A DNA stretch of 64,000 bases from Nitrospira sp. CR1.1 (GCA_014055465.1 WIAF01000006.1:207163-271162), one strand, 5' to 3'; shown: positions 1-9,668, counted from the stretch's first letter. Made by a program: numbers and translations. The notes: generated from the letters alone by a model not told the origin.

Positions 1-398
1 CTCCACAACAAGTCGAACAGGCGATCGTTCAACGGCCGGTAGAACCCGTCCAGCATCGGGTCGTGCAACAGCGAACCGTGCGGGCGCGACCTGGAGAACG
101 TCCTGACTACGGGTGGCTTTCGCAGGCTCTCTGGTCTTCCGTCGATCAACGCAAACGCTACCCGGCAGAGGCAAAACGGAATCGTTGGGAAGGCCGCGTC
201 ATACTGCGCTTGACGATCGAACAACGGGGCGCCGCCGTCCATTTGCTCGATCTCGTGCTCGAAGAAAGCTCAGGGCATTCTGTTCTGGACCGTCACACGC
301 TGGACATGGTGCGAAACGCCTTTCCCTTGCAGGTCAAACATCAATTGGCCCTGGCAAAAATACAATTGGATTTGCCCTTTTCATATCGAATGGAATAA
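1..398 (+). CDS. TonB-like protein, C-terminal part (5' end outside window)
   Basis: The reading frame is open from the window edge, so the N-terminus is missing; an internal GTG at 63 is probably not the true start. The visible part begins with a Pro/Gln-rich stretch, as in the periplasm-spanning linker of TonB. It continues with a TonB C-terminal fold: a segment rich in Tyr-Pro and basic residues (KRYPAEAKRN), then WEGRVILRLTIEQRG and a final hydrophobic strand. This domain normally contacts outer-membrane receptors and passes on energy from ExbB/ExbD, neither of which is visible here. The family call rests on the pattern of the C-terminal domain only. Confidence 0.7.
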   Translation, partial: PQQVEQAIVQRPVEPVQHRVVQQRTVRARPGERPDYGWLSQALWSSVDQRKRYPAEAKRNRWEGRVILRLTIEQRGAAVHLLDLVLEESSGHSVLDRHTLDMVRNAFPLQVKHQLALAKIQLDLPFSYRME

Positions 399-430
399 CC
401 GCCTGTCTTTTATCAAGTACGGAGGACTTC

Positions 431-886
431 ATGGCACACCGTCGTCAATTGCTATATTTTCCATTTACTGTCCTGGCCATGGCTGTCACGACACTCTGCG
501 CTGGCACATGGCCCGCTGTCGCGCAGCAGAACGGCGACAAAGCGTTTCATGCGCTGGTCACCGATGCGAAAGACGTGCAGACCGATTTGAAAAACGTGCT
601 GTTTTATTGGGAAGAAAAAGTCAACGAAACGTCCTTTATCCCGCACGAGTTAAAGCACTTGCCGGTCAAACGTGGCACCGCGACGGTCAACATCAAGTTC
701 GACGGCGTGAAACAATTGGAGGTGACACCCGGCGCCGACAAGGCCCTGCCGACACTCCACATCACGCTGGCGAACGGCAAGACGGGAGATTTTCCACTCG
801 CGATTGAGGGAAGTTTCAAGGGCGACTCCGATTTCGGACAGGTTGAACTCCCTGTCCAGGGACTGAAGAAACTCGAGTTCAAATAG
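431..886 (+). CDS. Small exported protein of unknown function
   Basis: The ATG at 431 follows a good ribosome site (ACGGAGGA) and gives 151 residues. The N-terminus is a clear Sec signal peptide: basic MAHRRQ, a hydrophobic run, and a likely cut after AVA near residue 35. The mature part is hydrophilic with alternating beta-like segments and no motif I recognise. It lies 32 nt after the TonB-like gene and 74 nt before the RND adaptor, on the same strand, so it may be co-transcribed with one or both. Function unknown; a periplasmic location is inferred from the signal peptide. Confidence 0.7.
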   Translation: MAHRRQLLYFPFTVLAMAVTTLCAGTWPAVAQQNGDKAFHALVTDAKDVQTDLKNVLFYWEEKVNETSFIPHELKHLPVKRGTATVNIKFDGVKQLEVTPGADKALPTLHITLANGKTGDFPLAIEGSFKGDSDFGQVELPVQGLKKLEFK

Positions 887-960
887 CGATCGCAGAATTT
901 CTTCCCGTGTGCGCCTCTCAGGCTGCGTGTCCGGGGGATCTTGAGTACCGGTACCATTTC

Positions 961-2040
961 ATGACTCCTCGCCGCACCATATACCTACTGCTCTTCTCTC
1001 TGAGCGCGATCCTGGGGCTATTGGCTGTCCGATGGATTGGCTTAACCCCCGTCCCAGCTTCAGACATACCAAACCCACCGCCGTCACCGACGGCGGTGGT
1101 GCTCGCTCCGGTGACGCTCGACCGGATCCGGCATACCATCAGAGCGGTCGGCACGCTACGCGCCAACGAAAGCATCATGATTCGCCCCGAGATCGCAGGG
1201 CGCATCCGTCAGATCTGGTTCGAGGAAGGCCAGGCCGTGGAGAAAGATCAACTGCTGGTCGAACTCGACGATTCCGAACTCCAAGCCGAAATGGCTCAAG
1301 CCGCGGCGCAACTCAAAGTGTCCCGTCTCACGTATGAACGACTGAAACAGTTAGATTTGGACGGCAAGCGATATGTGACAAAGCAGCAGCTTGATGAGGT
1401 GGCAGGAGCGCTCCAAGTTTCCCACGCCAACCAAAGTCTCTCTGCCACGCGATTGGCAAAAGCGAAAATACGCGCGCCATTTTCAGGGATCACCGGGATC
1501 CGTCGTGTCTCACCGGGCGACTTCGTCGGCACCGGCCTGGATCTGGTGAATCTCGAAGACCTCAGCCTGCTCAAGATCGACTTCAAAGTGCCGGAGACAC
1601 TTCTTCGCCATTTGGCGCCGGGCCAACCAATCGAGTTGACCACCGATGCATACACAGGCAAGACGTTTAACGGCACCGTCTACGTGATCGATCCACAGGT
1701 CGAATTGACCACCAGATCCGTCCAGTTACGGGCCCGCATTCCCAACCCGCAACAGCTCCTTCGTCCAGGCATGTTTGCCCAAGTGCTCCTCACGTACGGC
1801 GAGGACGAGCGGGCCCTGATGATTCCCGAAGAAGCCGTCATGCCGAAACAGGACAAGATCTATGTCTACCTGGCCAATGACGGGACCGCGCGGCTGCGTG
1901 AGATTACGTTGGGCACGCGCATCAGAGGCTTTGCGCAAGTGCTAAGCGGACTCACGGAACAGGACACGGTAATCCGCGTCGGCCACCATAAAGTGCAAGA
2001 GAACGATCCGATCGTTGCCGTGACGGATTCGGTCCGCTGA
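961..2040 (+). CDS. RND efflux periplasmic adaptor (membrane fusion protein)
   Basis: The protein has 359 residues from the ATG at 961; a GTG at 907 would add 18 unlikely residues. An N-terminal hydrophobic anchor (residues about 6-25) is followed by the barrel-sandwich/lipoyl part (RAVGTLRANESIMIRPEIAG, then GRIRQIWFEEGQAV), a helical hairpin, and the beta-barrel with GVTGI-like FSGITGIRRVSPGDFV. This is the usual order in HlyD/AcrA-type adaptors, which bridge an inner-membrane RND pump to an outer-membrane channel. The pump gene starts 19 nt downstream. No TolC-like channel is encoded nearby, so one must be supplied from elsewhere. The substrate cannot be told from sequence. Confidence 0.9.
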   Translation: MTPRRTIYLLLFSLSAILGLLAVRWIGLTPVPASDIPNPPPSPTAVVLAPVTLDRIRHTIRAVGTLRANESIMIRPEIAGRIRQIWFEEGQAVEKDQLLVELDDSELQAEMAQAAAQLKVSRLTYERLKQLDLDGKRYVTKQQLDEVAGALQVSHANQSLSATRLAKAKIRAPFSGITGIRRVSPGDFVGTGLDLVNLEDLSLLKIDFKVPETLLRHLAPGQPIELTTDAYTGKTFNGTVYVIDPQVELTTRSVQLRARIPNPQQLLRPGMFAQVLLTYGEDERALMIPEEAVMPKQDKIYVYLANDGTARLREITLGTRIRGFAQVLSGLTEQDTVIRVGHHKVQENDPIVAVTDSVR

Positions 2041-2059
2041 CCCTTCATCCCATACCACT

Positions 2060-5000
2060 ATGAGACTGTCCGCACTCTCCATCGAGCGTCCGGTCCTGGC
2101 CACCGTTGCCACGCTCTTGCTGATGCTCTTTGGGATCTTGTCTTTCTCTCGGCTCCCCGTTCGCGAGTACCCCGATATTACTTTCCCTGTGGTGTCCGTA
2201 CTGACGGTGTACAAGAGCGCCGACGCCCAGCTGGTGGAAACGGACATTACTTCCGTGCTTGAAGATGCCCTGAGCGGCGTCGAGGGCCTGCGAACCTTGC
2301 GTTCAAGCAGCAGAGAAGGTCTCTCCGCCATCAGCCTCGAATTCGCCTTGACCCGCAACCTGGATGCGGCGGCCAACGATGTGCGCGATCGCGTCACCAG
2401 AGTGCAATCCCTCTTGCCTCAAGCCATTGAAGCGCCACTCGTCATGAAAGAAGACAGCGAAGCCGACGGCATCATGTGGCTGGCGTTGATCAGCGACCGG
2501 CATAGCGAATTAGACATGACTGACTTCGCCCAACGGCAATTGAAGGATCGTCTAGCCCCACTGCCGGGCGTGTCGAGTGTGGTGCTCGACGGCGAGCGAC
2601 GTTATGCCATGCGGATCTGGTTGGACCCGGATCGGCTTGCTTCGCGACTCCTGACGGTGCAGGACGTGGAGAATGCCCTCCTCACGCAGAACGTGTCCAT
2701 ACCCACAGGCCGAATTGAAAGCACCCACCGTGAGTTCAGTGTGCGGATGGGAGGAGGACTGGAGCAACCAGCACAATTCAATCGATTGATCCTGGCCTAC
2801 CGTGACGGATACCCGGTCCGCCTGCAGGATATCGGAATCGCGGAAATCGCCCCGGAAGACGAGAGGAAACTGGTCCGGGTCAACGGGAAACCGGCAATTG
2901 GCCTGGGCATTATGAAGCAGTCAAAGGCCAACACGCTCGAAACCGCGCGCGCCGTCAAGCGCACCCTTCCCTCTCTGGAATCGTTATTGCCTGAGGGCAT
3001 GCAACTCGTTACCGCCTTCGACAGTTCCATTTACATCGAACGGTCGCTGAAGGAGGTCTACGAGGCCGTGGGCATCTCCGTACTCTTGGTCGTCATGGTG
3101 GTGTTCATTTTTCTACGCAGCGCCAAAGCGACACTGATTCCGACTGTGGCCATCCCGGGGTCGATCCTGGGCACCTTCGTATTGATGCACGTGACCGGTA
3201 GTTCGATCAACACCATCACCTTGTTAGGATTCGTGTTGGCGATCGGCCTGGTCGTGGACGATGCGATCGTCGTGGTGGAAAATGTCTACCGGCGCATCGA
3301 ACAAGGCATGAGTCCGACGCAGGCCGCGCTCACAGGGAGCCGTGAAATCGGGTTCGCTGTCATTTCGACGACGTTGACACTCGCCGCCGTCTTCCTCCCG
3401 ATCATATTCCTTCCCGGCATCGTGGGCCGCCTCTTCTCTGAATTAGGAATCGCCGTCGCGGGTTCGGTGCTCCTCTCTGGGTTCATCGCCTTAACTCTCA
3501 CGCCGGCAATGTGTGCCCGCCTCTTAGGTTCGGCGGCCACCGCCGGATCGTCCACGCAGGGCTCAGCACTGGATGCCTCCGCCTGGTTGCAATGGCTTAC
3601 CCGACGTTATCGGGCGACCTTGGAGATGACGCTGCGACGACCGCTGCTGACCATGCTCGCGGCTTTGCTCTCCCTTGCCGTCAGCGGTCTGCTGTTCTGG
3701 ACGCTGTCCAGCGAACTGGCTCCCCTTGAAGATACCGGCTGGTTCGCAATTCACGTGAACGCGCCCGAAGGGGCGACCCTCGACTACACGGACCGGTATG
3801 CCAAGGACAGCGAGCAGCAGGCCGCGAACATTCCTGAAATGGATTCCTATTACACGGTCGTTGCGCGAGGGTTCCGCCCCACATTAGTCAATCGTGCCGT
3901 CACATGGGTGACATTGAAGGATTGGTCCGACCGCGACCGTGCGCAACGGGAAATCGTCAACGACGTCGAACCGGCGCTCTCAGCTATTCCGGGCGCCACG
4001 GTCTTCGCACTCAACCCGCCGCCCTTCAACCAGGAGGATAGTAAAACCCCGGTGCAGATCGTCGTGCGAGGCCCGACCTACGACGTCTTAGACGAGATCG
4101 TGGCGAAAGTCCGCCATGACGCAACGGGACACCCTTCATTGATCAACGTTGACAGTGACCTGGACATGAACAAACCCGGGCTGCGTGTGGAGATCAACCG
4201 CGACAAGGCTGCCGACCTCGGGATTCCAATCGAAACGATCGGCCGTACCTTGGAGGTATTTTTGGGTGGGCGGAAATCGTCCACATTCATGCGCGAGGGG
4301 AAGGAGTATCCGGTCATTATGCAAACGCGGCCCCTGCACCGCGGCACGAAATCGGATATCGACCATCTTCACGTTCGCGGAAGCCGGGGCGATCTCATCC
4401 CGCTCAGCAATCTGGTCACGCTGAGCGAGACGGTCGCGCCGAAACAACTGAATCATTATGAAAAACTGAGAGCCGTCACGATCAGCGCGGGAGTCGGGTC
4501 CGGATCTACGCTGAGTCAATCGATCGACGCACTCGAGACTATGATCCGGAAACACCTGCCGGCAGGGGCCAGTGTCAGTTATGCGGGAGAAACCAAAGAG
4601 TTCAAGGAATCATCCGGGAATCTTCACTTCATCGTCGTCCTGGCCCTGCTGGTGGTCTATCTCATTTTGGCGGCACAGTTCGAAAGCTTCCGCCATCCGG
4701 TCACGGTGTTGTTGTCGGTTCCGCCGGCCATGGCCGGCGCCTTGTTGGCGCTCTCGCTGTTTCGTGGCACCCTGAACATCTACAGCGAAATTGGATTGAT
4801 GATCCTGATCGGACTCGTCACGAAGAATGCCATTCTCATCGTCGAGTTTGCCAATCAGCTTCGGCACGACGGCCGCTCGCTCCACCTCGCCATTGTCGAA
4901 GCGTCGGTCCTGCGTCTGCGCCCCATCATTATGACCACCATGGCCACGATTCTGGCTGCGCTTCCCCTGGCCTTGGCTTCCGGTGCCGGCGCGGCGGGCC

Positions 5001-5176
5001 GTTGGCACATCGGCCTTGTCGTCATCACCGGTCTCGCCCTATCAACACTCCTCACCCTGTTTTTGGTACCGGTGATGTATACGATGTTTGCGGAGGTGCG
5101 TCATCGAGAGCGTGCGCAGCAGGAGACGCAATCAGGCCGTTCGCCCGTCGTGGCGCTTAAGCCGACGCAGTCCTAA
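2060..5176 (+). CDS. RND-family efflux pump, inner-membrane permease (HAE1/AcrB type)
   Basis: At 1038 residues this is normal length for the family. The layout is typical: TM1 at residues about 12-30, a large periplasmic loop, a TM cluster at about 335-490, a second periplasmic loop, and a final TM cluster at about 850-1010. The TM4 proton-relay signature GLVVDDAIVVVEN with two adjacent aspartates is intact, so this is a drug/lipophile-type proton antiporter and not a degenerate copy. It forms a two-gene unit with the adaptor just upstream. In this family the pump captures substrates from the periplasm or outer membrane leaflet. Confidence 0.93.
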   Translation: MRLSALSIERPVLATVATLLLMLFGILSFSRLPVREYPDITFPVVSVLTVYKSADAQLVETDITSVLEDALSGVEGLRTLRSSSREGLSAISLEFALTRNLDAAANDVRDRVTRVQSLLPQAIEAPLVMKEDSEADGIMWLALISDRHSELDMTDFAQRQLKDRLAPLPGVSSVVLDGERRYAMRIWLDPDRLASRLLTVQDVENALLTQNVSIPTGRIESTHREFSVRMGGGLEQPAQFNRLILAYRDGYPVRLQDIGIAEIAPEDERKLVRVNGKPAIGLGIMKQSKANTLETARAVKRTLPSLESLLPEGMQLVTAFDSSIYIERSLKEVYEAVGISVLLVVMVVFIFLRSAKATLIPTVAIPGSILGTFVLMHVTGSSINTITLLGFVLAIGLVVDDAIVVVENVYRRIEQGMSPTQAALTGSREIGFAVISTTLTLAAVFLPIIFLPGIVGRLFSELGIAVAGSVLLSGFIALTLTPAMCARLLGSAATAGSSTQGSALDASAWLQWLTRRYRATLEMTLRRPLLTMLAALLSLAVSGLLFWTLSSELAPLEDTGWFAIHVNAPEGATLDYTDRYAKDSEQQAANIPEMDSYYTVVARGFRPTLVNRAVTWVTLKDWSDRDRAQREIVNDVEPALSAIPGATVFALNPPPFNQEDSKTPVQIVVRGPTYDVLDEIVAKVRHDATGHPSLINVDSDLDMNKPGLRVEINRDKAADLGIPIETIGRTLEVFLGGRKSSTFMREGKEYPVIMQTRPLHRGTKSDIDHLHVRGSRGDLIPLSNLVTLSETVAPKQLNHYEKLRAVTISAGVGSGSTLSQSIDALETMIRKHLPAGASVSYAGETKEFKESSGNLHFIVVLALLVVYLILAAQFESFRHPVTVLLSVPPAMAGALLALSLFRGTLNIYSEIGLMILIGLVTKNAILIVEFANQLRHDGRSLHLAIVEASVLRLRPIIMTTMATILAALPLALASGAGAAGRWHIGLVVITGLALSTLLTLFLVPVMYTMFAEVRHRERAQQETQSGRSPVVALKPTQS

Positions 5177-5209
5177 TCGTTGGAAGGACTCCACGATCCG
5201 TGTCTCTAT

Positions 5210-5791
5210 CTATGTGCGATCGAGTGTTCGCCTGCTTGCCATGGTCTTGTCGCGTCCTCGTAAAACACCAACTCGTTTGATGTAATCCACGATCTCTGCT
5301 GCCAACTCAGATGGATCTTTGGTGCTGGAATCAACTTCCACATCATAGATGATGCCCTGATGAACCCGATTGAACTGAGCGGCCGCTTCCCCGATCGTTC
5401 GATCCTGCCGTTGACGTTCCCTCCGATTCAGCTCATCCAACGAACAGTGAACCCCCACCAAGAGCAGGCTACATGCCTGGACCCTCTCTAGCAAATCGAT
5501 CGCGTGTTCGGCTCGATCCATCGCATTGTCGATCACCAGAAAATTGCCCATCTCGACCAAGCGAGCGACGCAGGCATGAAAGGACCGCACCAACTGAGGA
5601 TAGTTGAGGTCAGCGATATCCTCTCCATGCGTCATGCGGTAAAGGGCACTTGGAGGCACGGTGTACAAAATGCTGTCGATTGAGAAGTTCAAATAGACTG
5701 TCGGGAGCAATTGTTCCTGAAGTTGCTTGGCGATGGCAGTTTTCCCGGCGCTTGATGTGCCATTCAGGCAAATGATTTGTGGGGTTATCAT
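5210..5791 (-). CDS. Chloramphenicol phosphotransferase-like P-loop kinase
   Basis: The product has 193 residues from the ATG at 5791, which has a GAAAGG ribosome site at good spacing. A longer form from 5899 would add 36 poorly conserved residues. The Walker A loop GTSSAGKT lies at residues 11-18 directly after the first strand, and the sequence around SIDSILYTVPP fits the chloramphenicol phosphotransferase (CPT) family. Known CPTs phosphorylate chloramphenicol, but many genomic homologues have no shown drug substrate, so resistance should not be assumed. It is convergent with the RND pump gene, 33 nt away, and not obviously part of an operon. Confidence 0.75.
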   Translation of the reverse strand: MITPQIICLNGTSSAGKTAIAKQLQEQLLPTVYLNFSIDSILYTVPPSALYRMTHGEDIADLNYPQLVRSFHACVARLVEMGNFLVIDNAMDRAEHAIDLLERVQACSLLLVGVHCSLDELNRRERQRQDRTIGEAAAQFNRVHQGIIYDVEVDSSTKDPSELAAEIVDYIKRVGVLRGRDKTMASRRTLDRT

Positions 5792-5993
5792 GTCATGCCT
5801 TTCGCGCGAATGCCGATCCATATCACCTTCTCGTAGGGACATGATGGCTGGAGAAAGACAGGGGCGTTCTCTGCCCTCCACGTCCGGCTGCTTCGTCATT
5901 GACCGACTATATCATGGGTCGCGCGGGCAGGAAGGTTGAAACCTACACGCGTGCGCGACCATCGCATTCGTCGTTCGGCAACGTGTTGAGGCT

Positions 5994-6707
5994 ATGACCC
6001 AGGATCGCAACAAAGATCTCATTCGCCGGTGGATTGCCTTCGCGAACTCTGGCTTTGCAGGAAATCTTGACGAGTTTATCGCTCCTGACTATGTCGGTCA
6101 TGTGGGTGGGAGCACAATGGATCGACTGGAATTGGACCGATCAGAACGAGAGTTTCGTCGTGCCTTTCCGGACACTCACCACTCCATCGATGATCTGATT
6201 GCAGAAGATGACCGAGTAGTCCTGCGGTCGACCGCACGAGCCACACATCATGGAGAGTTCCAAGGTCTGGCGCCCGCAGATCGGAAAGTAGAATTTACCG
6301 CGATAGTCGTTTACCGAATTGAGTGCACGACCATTGCAGAATCATGGGGAGAAATAGATTTCCCCAGGCTTATGAGACAACTCCGATCCGCCCCATCGAC
6401 CGGGAGGCGAACGAGTGACCAAGCGACCACTCGTCCAGCTTCGCATGCCATGGCGTATCCCAGTTTCAGCGAACCGAAGGCAGCCTGCCCGCTTCAGGTA
6501 ACGGACCTCGGTCCTGTGCCCACTGCATTGGAGTCTCCACTCGGGCCTCTTCACCTCGTTGTTCGAGAGGAGGCTTCACGTCCTCGTGCTTGGATTCACC
6601 CGTCGCATCCCAGGCGTCCTGCAAGTCTCGCCAAATGTACACCATCAGTTTTTCCATGGGCGTCGGTCCCTTCGGTGCATCCACGGCGTAGCGTGTTGGG
6701 CATCTAG
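5994..6707 (+). CDS. SnoaL-like (NTF2-fold) protein with an odd C-terminal tail
   Basis: Residues 1 to about 130 match the SnoaL-like polyketide-cyclase/ester-cyclase pattern: DLIRRWIAFANSG, APDYVGHVGG, then FRRAFPDTHHSIDDLIAEDDRV and the closing beta strands ending in a Glu-Ser-Trp segment. The last ~107 residues are Pro/Ser/Arg-rich and look like translated non-coding DNA, so the original stop may have been lost near 6385. SnoaL-like folds serve many small-molecule roles and none can be assigned here. The gene stands alone between two minus-strand genes. Confidence 0.65.
   Translation: MTQDRNKDLIRRWIAFANSGFAGNLDEFIAPDYVGHVGGSTMDRLELDRSEREFRRAFPDTHHSIDDLIAEDDRVVLRSTARATHHGEFQGLAPADRKVEFTAIVVYRIECTTIAESWGEIDFPRLMRQLRSAPSTGRRTSDQATTRPASHAMAYPSFSEPKAACPLQVTDLGPVPTALESPLGPLHLVVREEASRPRAWIHPSHPRRPASLAKCTPSVFPWASVPSVHPRRSVLGI
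6466..6657 (-). CDS. Possible small protein, antisense to the tail of the SnoaL gene
   Basis: An ATG at 6657, about 9 nt after an AAGGGA ribosome-like site, opens 63 codons starting MEKLMVYIWRDLQDAWD. Amino-acid usage (acidic, few rare residues) looks more protein-like than the opposing frame, which is the doubtful tail of the SnoaL protein. I recognise no family. It may be a real small gene, with the SnoaL tail then being an artefact, or chance. Low confidence. Confidence 0.25.
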   Translation of the reverse strand: MEKLMVYIWRDLQDAWDATGESKHEDVKPPLEQRGEEARVETPMQWAQDRGPLPEAGRLPSVR

Positions 6708-6937
6708 CAGGCCAACGAAGCCCACCGATTCTCCTCCTGGTTCCAGCACCTGCGCTGCCAACAAGGCCAAGACACCGCCGGTCGATCAACCTCTCACGTG
6801 ATAGATGAGCTATGCGTTCACGGGGACGCCCCCGTTTATGAAGATGAGAGCCAAACGGAAGGAGCCGTTGGCAGCTTCTGGCGCTCACTTCGAGGACGAG
6901 GATCGATCGATGCAGCCTCGCCCCGTCAAGCGCCGGC

Positions 6938-8209
6938 CTACCCTGAGTCGGCCTGTTTGCGCTGTTGCGCGGCCAGCCATCGGCCCAGCCAGGCCCACAG
7001 AACCATGAGAGGGACCAGGACCCAGGCGATCTGTACCGTCGTCACGCTGAGCGCCTTGAGGCCAGAGATTACCCAACCGGTCGAGGCATCACCGGCGCGA
7101 GAAATCGCCGTATCGATAAAATTTTTCGCCTTATATTTCTCCTCGCGGCTGACCACCGTGAACAGCACCTCACGCGCCGGTTTCGAAAGCGCATATTCCC
7201 CTACTCGACGCAGCACGGAAAAGCTGACGTACACGACCAATCCCGGCCAGAGCGCAATGCCCAGAAACCCGAGGAGACTCACCGCCGGCAGAAACAGTAA
7301 GGCCGCCGCCAGCCCGAACCTGGCCACCACGCGGTTGGTGAGCAGTAGCTGCGTCAGCCAGGTGAGGATGTTGGTGGCAAAGTCCAGCATGGAGAACAGG
7401 CGCGTGCGGGCTTCCGGCGTGTCGAACTGTTGAGCCACCAGACGCACCTGTTCGAAATATAAGAAGGTGGCCGTCATGGTCAAAAAGGTCAGGTAGCCAC
7501 AGATACCGAGTAGATACGGCGACGACCACACGAGGCGAACGCCGGCCAGAAAGCCTCCACCCAATGGTTCCCCGCTGTTCTCGTGATGGGACCGTGACCG
7601 GCTGCGGCTCCACATCTCCAGTTGGTAGATGCAGCCGATGCAGGCCACAAGGAAGGCAGCCGATACCAGCATCAACACCGGAACCGGGAACACATAGGTC
7701 AGTCCGGTCGTGATAAGCGGTCCGAACAAGGCGCCGGTGCTGCCGCCTGCCGCAATCATTCCAAAGAGGCGCGCCCCCTGCGCCGGCGTAAACAGATCGG
7801 CCATGAAACTCCAGAACACCGAGACGACGAACAGGTTGAATACCGAGAGCCAGACAAAAAACCCGCGCGCGACCCATTCGATGTACACACCGCTCGTCAT
7901 CAAAAAATACAGGCCGATCAGATTGGCAATAAAGAACAGATAGACGGCGAGCAGCAACCGATAGCGGGAATACCTCGCCGATAACCAGCCGAACAGCGGC
8001 GTGACAGCCAGCAAGGTGACAAACGTGCCCGTCATCATCCAGGGAAGATTGTGGACCCCGCCCTGGATCGCCATTTCATCGCGCACGGGGCGAAGAATGT
8101 AGTAGCCGCAGAGGAGACAGAAAAAATATCCGAACGACCAGGCCAACGGCCGCACTTCTTGCGGCTCAGCCTGCACAAAGCGGAGCACTGACCAATGCGA
8201 TCTCTCCAT
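6938..8209 (-). CDS. ADP/ATP-translocase-like or MFS-type membrane carrier
   Basis: The protein has 423 residues from the ATG at 8209, which follows GTTGGAG. The open frame continues upstream to 8746 but that part overlaps the divergent threonine aldolase gene and is not credible. About 12 hydrophobic segments are visible. The opening EVRPLAWSFGYFFCLLCGYYILRPVRDEM resembles the start of the NTT (nucleotide:nucleotide antiporter, TLC) family, where a Y(Y)xLRPxRDE motif is typical. In free-living bacteria these carriers are common and their substrates are mostly unknown. The last residues are basic and cytoplasmic. It is transcribed away from threonine aldolase. Confidence 0.75.
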   Translation of the reverse strand: MERSHWSVLRFVQAEPQEVRPLAWSFGYFFCLLCGYYILRPVRDEMAIQGGVHNLPWMMTGTFVTLLAVTPLFGWLSARYSRYRLLLAVYLFFIANLIGLYFLMTSGVYIEWVARGFFVWLSVFNLFVVSVFWSFMADLFTPAQGARLFGMIAAGGSTGALFGPLITTGLTYVFPVPVLMLVSAAFLVACIGCIYQLEMWSRSRSRSHHENSGEPLGGGFLAGVRLVWSSPYLLGICGYLTFLTMTATFLYFEQVRLVAQQFDTPEARTRLFSMLDFATNILTWLTQLLLTNRVVARFGLAAALLFLPAVSLLGFLGIALWPGLVVYVSFSVLRRVGEYALSKPAREVLFTVVSREEKYKAKNFIDTAISRAGDASTGWVISGLKALSVTTVQIAWVLVPLMVLWAWLGRWLAAQQRKQADSG

Positions 8210-8332
8210 GAGACTCCAACTGTGTGTCAGTGTACCAGGCCGATGACCACCGGCACGAAGAAAATTTGTTAGAATGGGGCCCGCGGCTGGTCGTGAATCA
8301 TTCGGCCCTTCTTGTTGAACACAGGCCCATCC

Positions 8333-9364
8333 ATGATCGATCTCCGGAGCGATACGGTCACCAAACCCTCCCCCGCCATGCGCGAAGCCATGGCCCGCGC
8401 CGAAGTGGGTGATGACATCTATGGGGAAGACCCCACGGTCAACCGTCTCCAGGAGGTCGGCGCCGCCCTCGTGGGAAAACGCGCCGCACTCTTTGTGCCC
8501 TCGGGCACCCTTGGCAACCAATTGTCTCTGCGCGCGCAGGCTCAACCAGGACATGAAGTGATTGTTGAAGGTCAGTCGCATATCATTCGGTATGAGCAGG
8601 GCGCAGCGGCCGCATTGGCCGGAGTGCAACTCCATTGGGTGACCGGCAAGCAGGGGCTCATGACAGCGGAACAGGTGCAAGCCGCTATTCGTCCGAAGGA
8701 TCCCTACAGTATCCAGAGTGCGCTGATTTGTATTGAGAACACGCACAATGCCGGAGGTGGCAGGGTCTACCCGCTCTCAACCATTCACGCCATTCGCGCC
8801 GTCGCCACCGCGCATGGCTTGCCCATGCACCTCGACGGCGCCCGCCTCTTCAACGCAGTCGTGGCATCGGGAGTGTCAGCCGCGGAATACGCGCGGCATT
8901 TCGACACGGTCACCTTCTGCCTCTCCAAGGGACTGGGAGCGCCGGCGGGCTCGTTGATTGCGACCGATGATCCCGGCTTGCTGGAGCGACTCCGCCGTTT
9001 TCGCCGCATGTACGGAGGCGCCATGCGCCAGTCCGGCATTCTCGCGGCGGCGGGCCTCTACGCCTTGGAACATCACATTCAACGCCTCAGTGACGACCAT
9101 GCACACGCCAAGCGTCTCGCTGCCCGACTCCAACAGATTCCGGCCGTCACCATCGATCCAACCCTGGTCGAGACGAACATTCTGTTCTTCGACGTACACA
9201 GCCCGAAATTTTCCACACCGGCTTTCGTGGCCGCTCTCAAGCAGGAAGGCGTGCTGATCAACGCCGTCGGCGGATTCACGTGTCGCGCAGTGACCCATCT
9301 CGACGTATCGTCCGAGGCCATCGAGCAGGCCGCCGACCATATCGCGCGCGTGCTCAACCCATAG
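8333..9364 (+). CDS. ltaE: Low-specificity L-threonine aldolase
   Basis: A 343-residue PLP-dependent fold-type I enzyme that cleaves L-threonine/allo-threonine to glycine and acetaldehyde. The opening MIDLRSDTVTKPSPAMREAM and the DDIYGEDPTVNRLQE block are diagnostic. The PLP lysine lies in the TFCLSKGLGAPAGS segment (about residue 200), and HLDGARLFNA is the usual cofactor-binding aspartate region. The ATG at 8333 was chosen because it begins the conserved N-terminus; a TTG 21 nt upstream adds nothing conserved. It is divergent from the carrier gene. Confidence 0.92.
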   Translation: MIDLRSDTVTKPSPAMREAMARAEVGDDIYGEDPTVNRLQEVGAALVGKRAALFVPSGTLGNQLSLRAQAQPGHEVIVEGQSHIIRYEQGAAAALAGVQLHWVTGKQGLMTAEQVQAAIRPKDPYSIQSALICIENTHNAGGGRVYPLSTIHAIRAVATAHGLPMHLDGARLFNAVVASGVSAAEYARHFDTVTFCLSKGLGAPAGSLIATDDPGLLERLRRFRRMYGGAMRQSGILAAAGLYALEHHIQRLSDDHAHAKRLAARLQQIPAVTIDPTLVETNILFFDVHSPKFSTPAFVAALKQEGVLINAVGGFTCRAVTHLDVSSEAIEQAADHIARVLNP

Positions 9365-9379
9365 GCCCGGCGCCTCACA

Positions 9380-9408
9380 TTGACAGGCTGTGTTCCCCCT
9401 CCTACAAT
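9380..9408 (+). promoter_or_regulatory. Sigma-70-type promoter
   Basis: TTGACA at 9380-9385, 17-nt spacer, TACAAT at 9403-9408. This is close to consensus and sits just after the ltaE stop, about 33 nt before the GTG of the next small gene. It probably drives 9441-10493 and perhaps gnd-zwf. Confidence 0.65.
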
Positions 9409-9440
9409 GCCCACCAGCCGATTCGAGCAGAGAGGAATGC

Positions 9441-9668
9441 GTGTCGTTTCAGGCAGTGTCGTTTCAACAGATCAGTCGCATTCTTGACGTGACGGATGCC
9501 CTAGGACTCAATCGCGAGTGGGTGGAAATTCCCCTCTCGCCGGAACATCCCGGCATCGTCCGCAAACTCCCTAATGGAAAGCTTGAGATTGTCGTCGATG
9601 CCGACCAGCCGTTCGACACCTGGCTCGGCACGCTTGAGCAACAGATACGCCGTGTGCAGGCCGCCTGA
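9441..9668 (+). CDS. Small conserved-looking protein, unknown
   Basis: Chosen start is the GTG at 9441, preceded by AGAGGA at a good distance and by a strong promoter. It gives 75 residues. The sequence is soluble and mixed alpha/beta with no cysteine pair, TM segment or known motif (SFQQISRILDVTDALGLN, later IVRKLPNGKLEIVVDADQ). It lies 18 nt upstream of the nucleotidyltransferase gene and is probably co-transcribed with it. Function unknown. Confidence 0.6.
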   Translation: MSFQAVSFQQISRILDVTDALGLNREWVEIPLSPEHPGIVRKLPNGKLEIVVDADQPFDTWLGTLEQQIRRVQAA

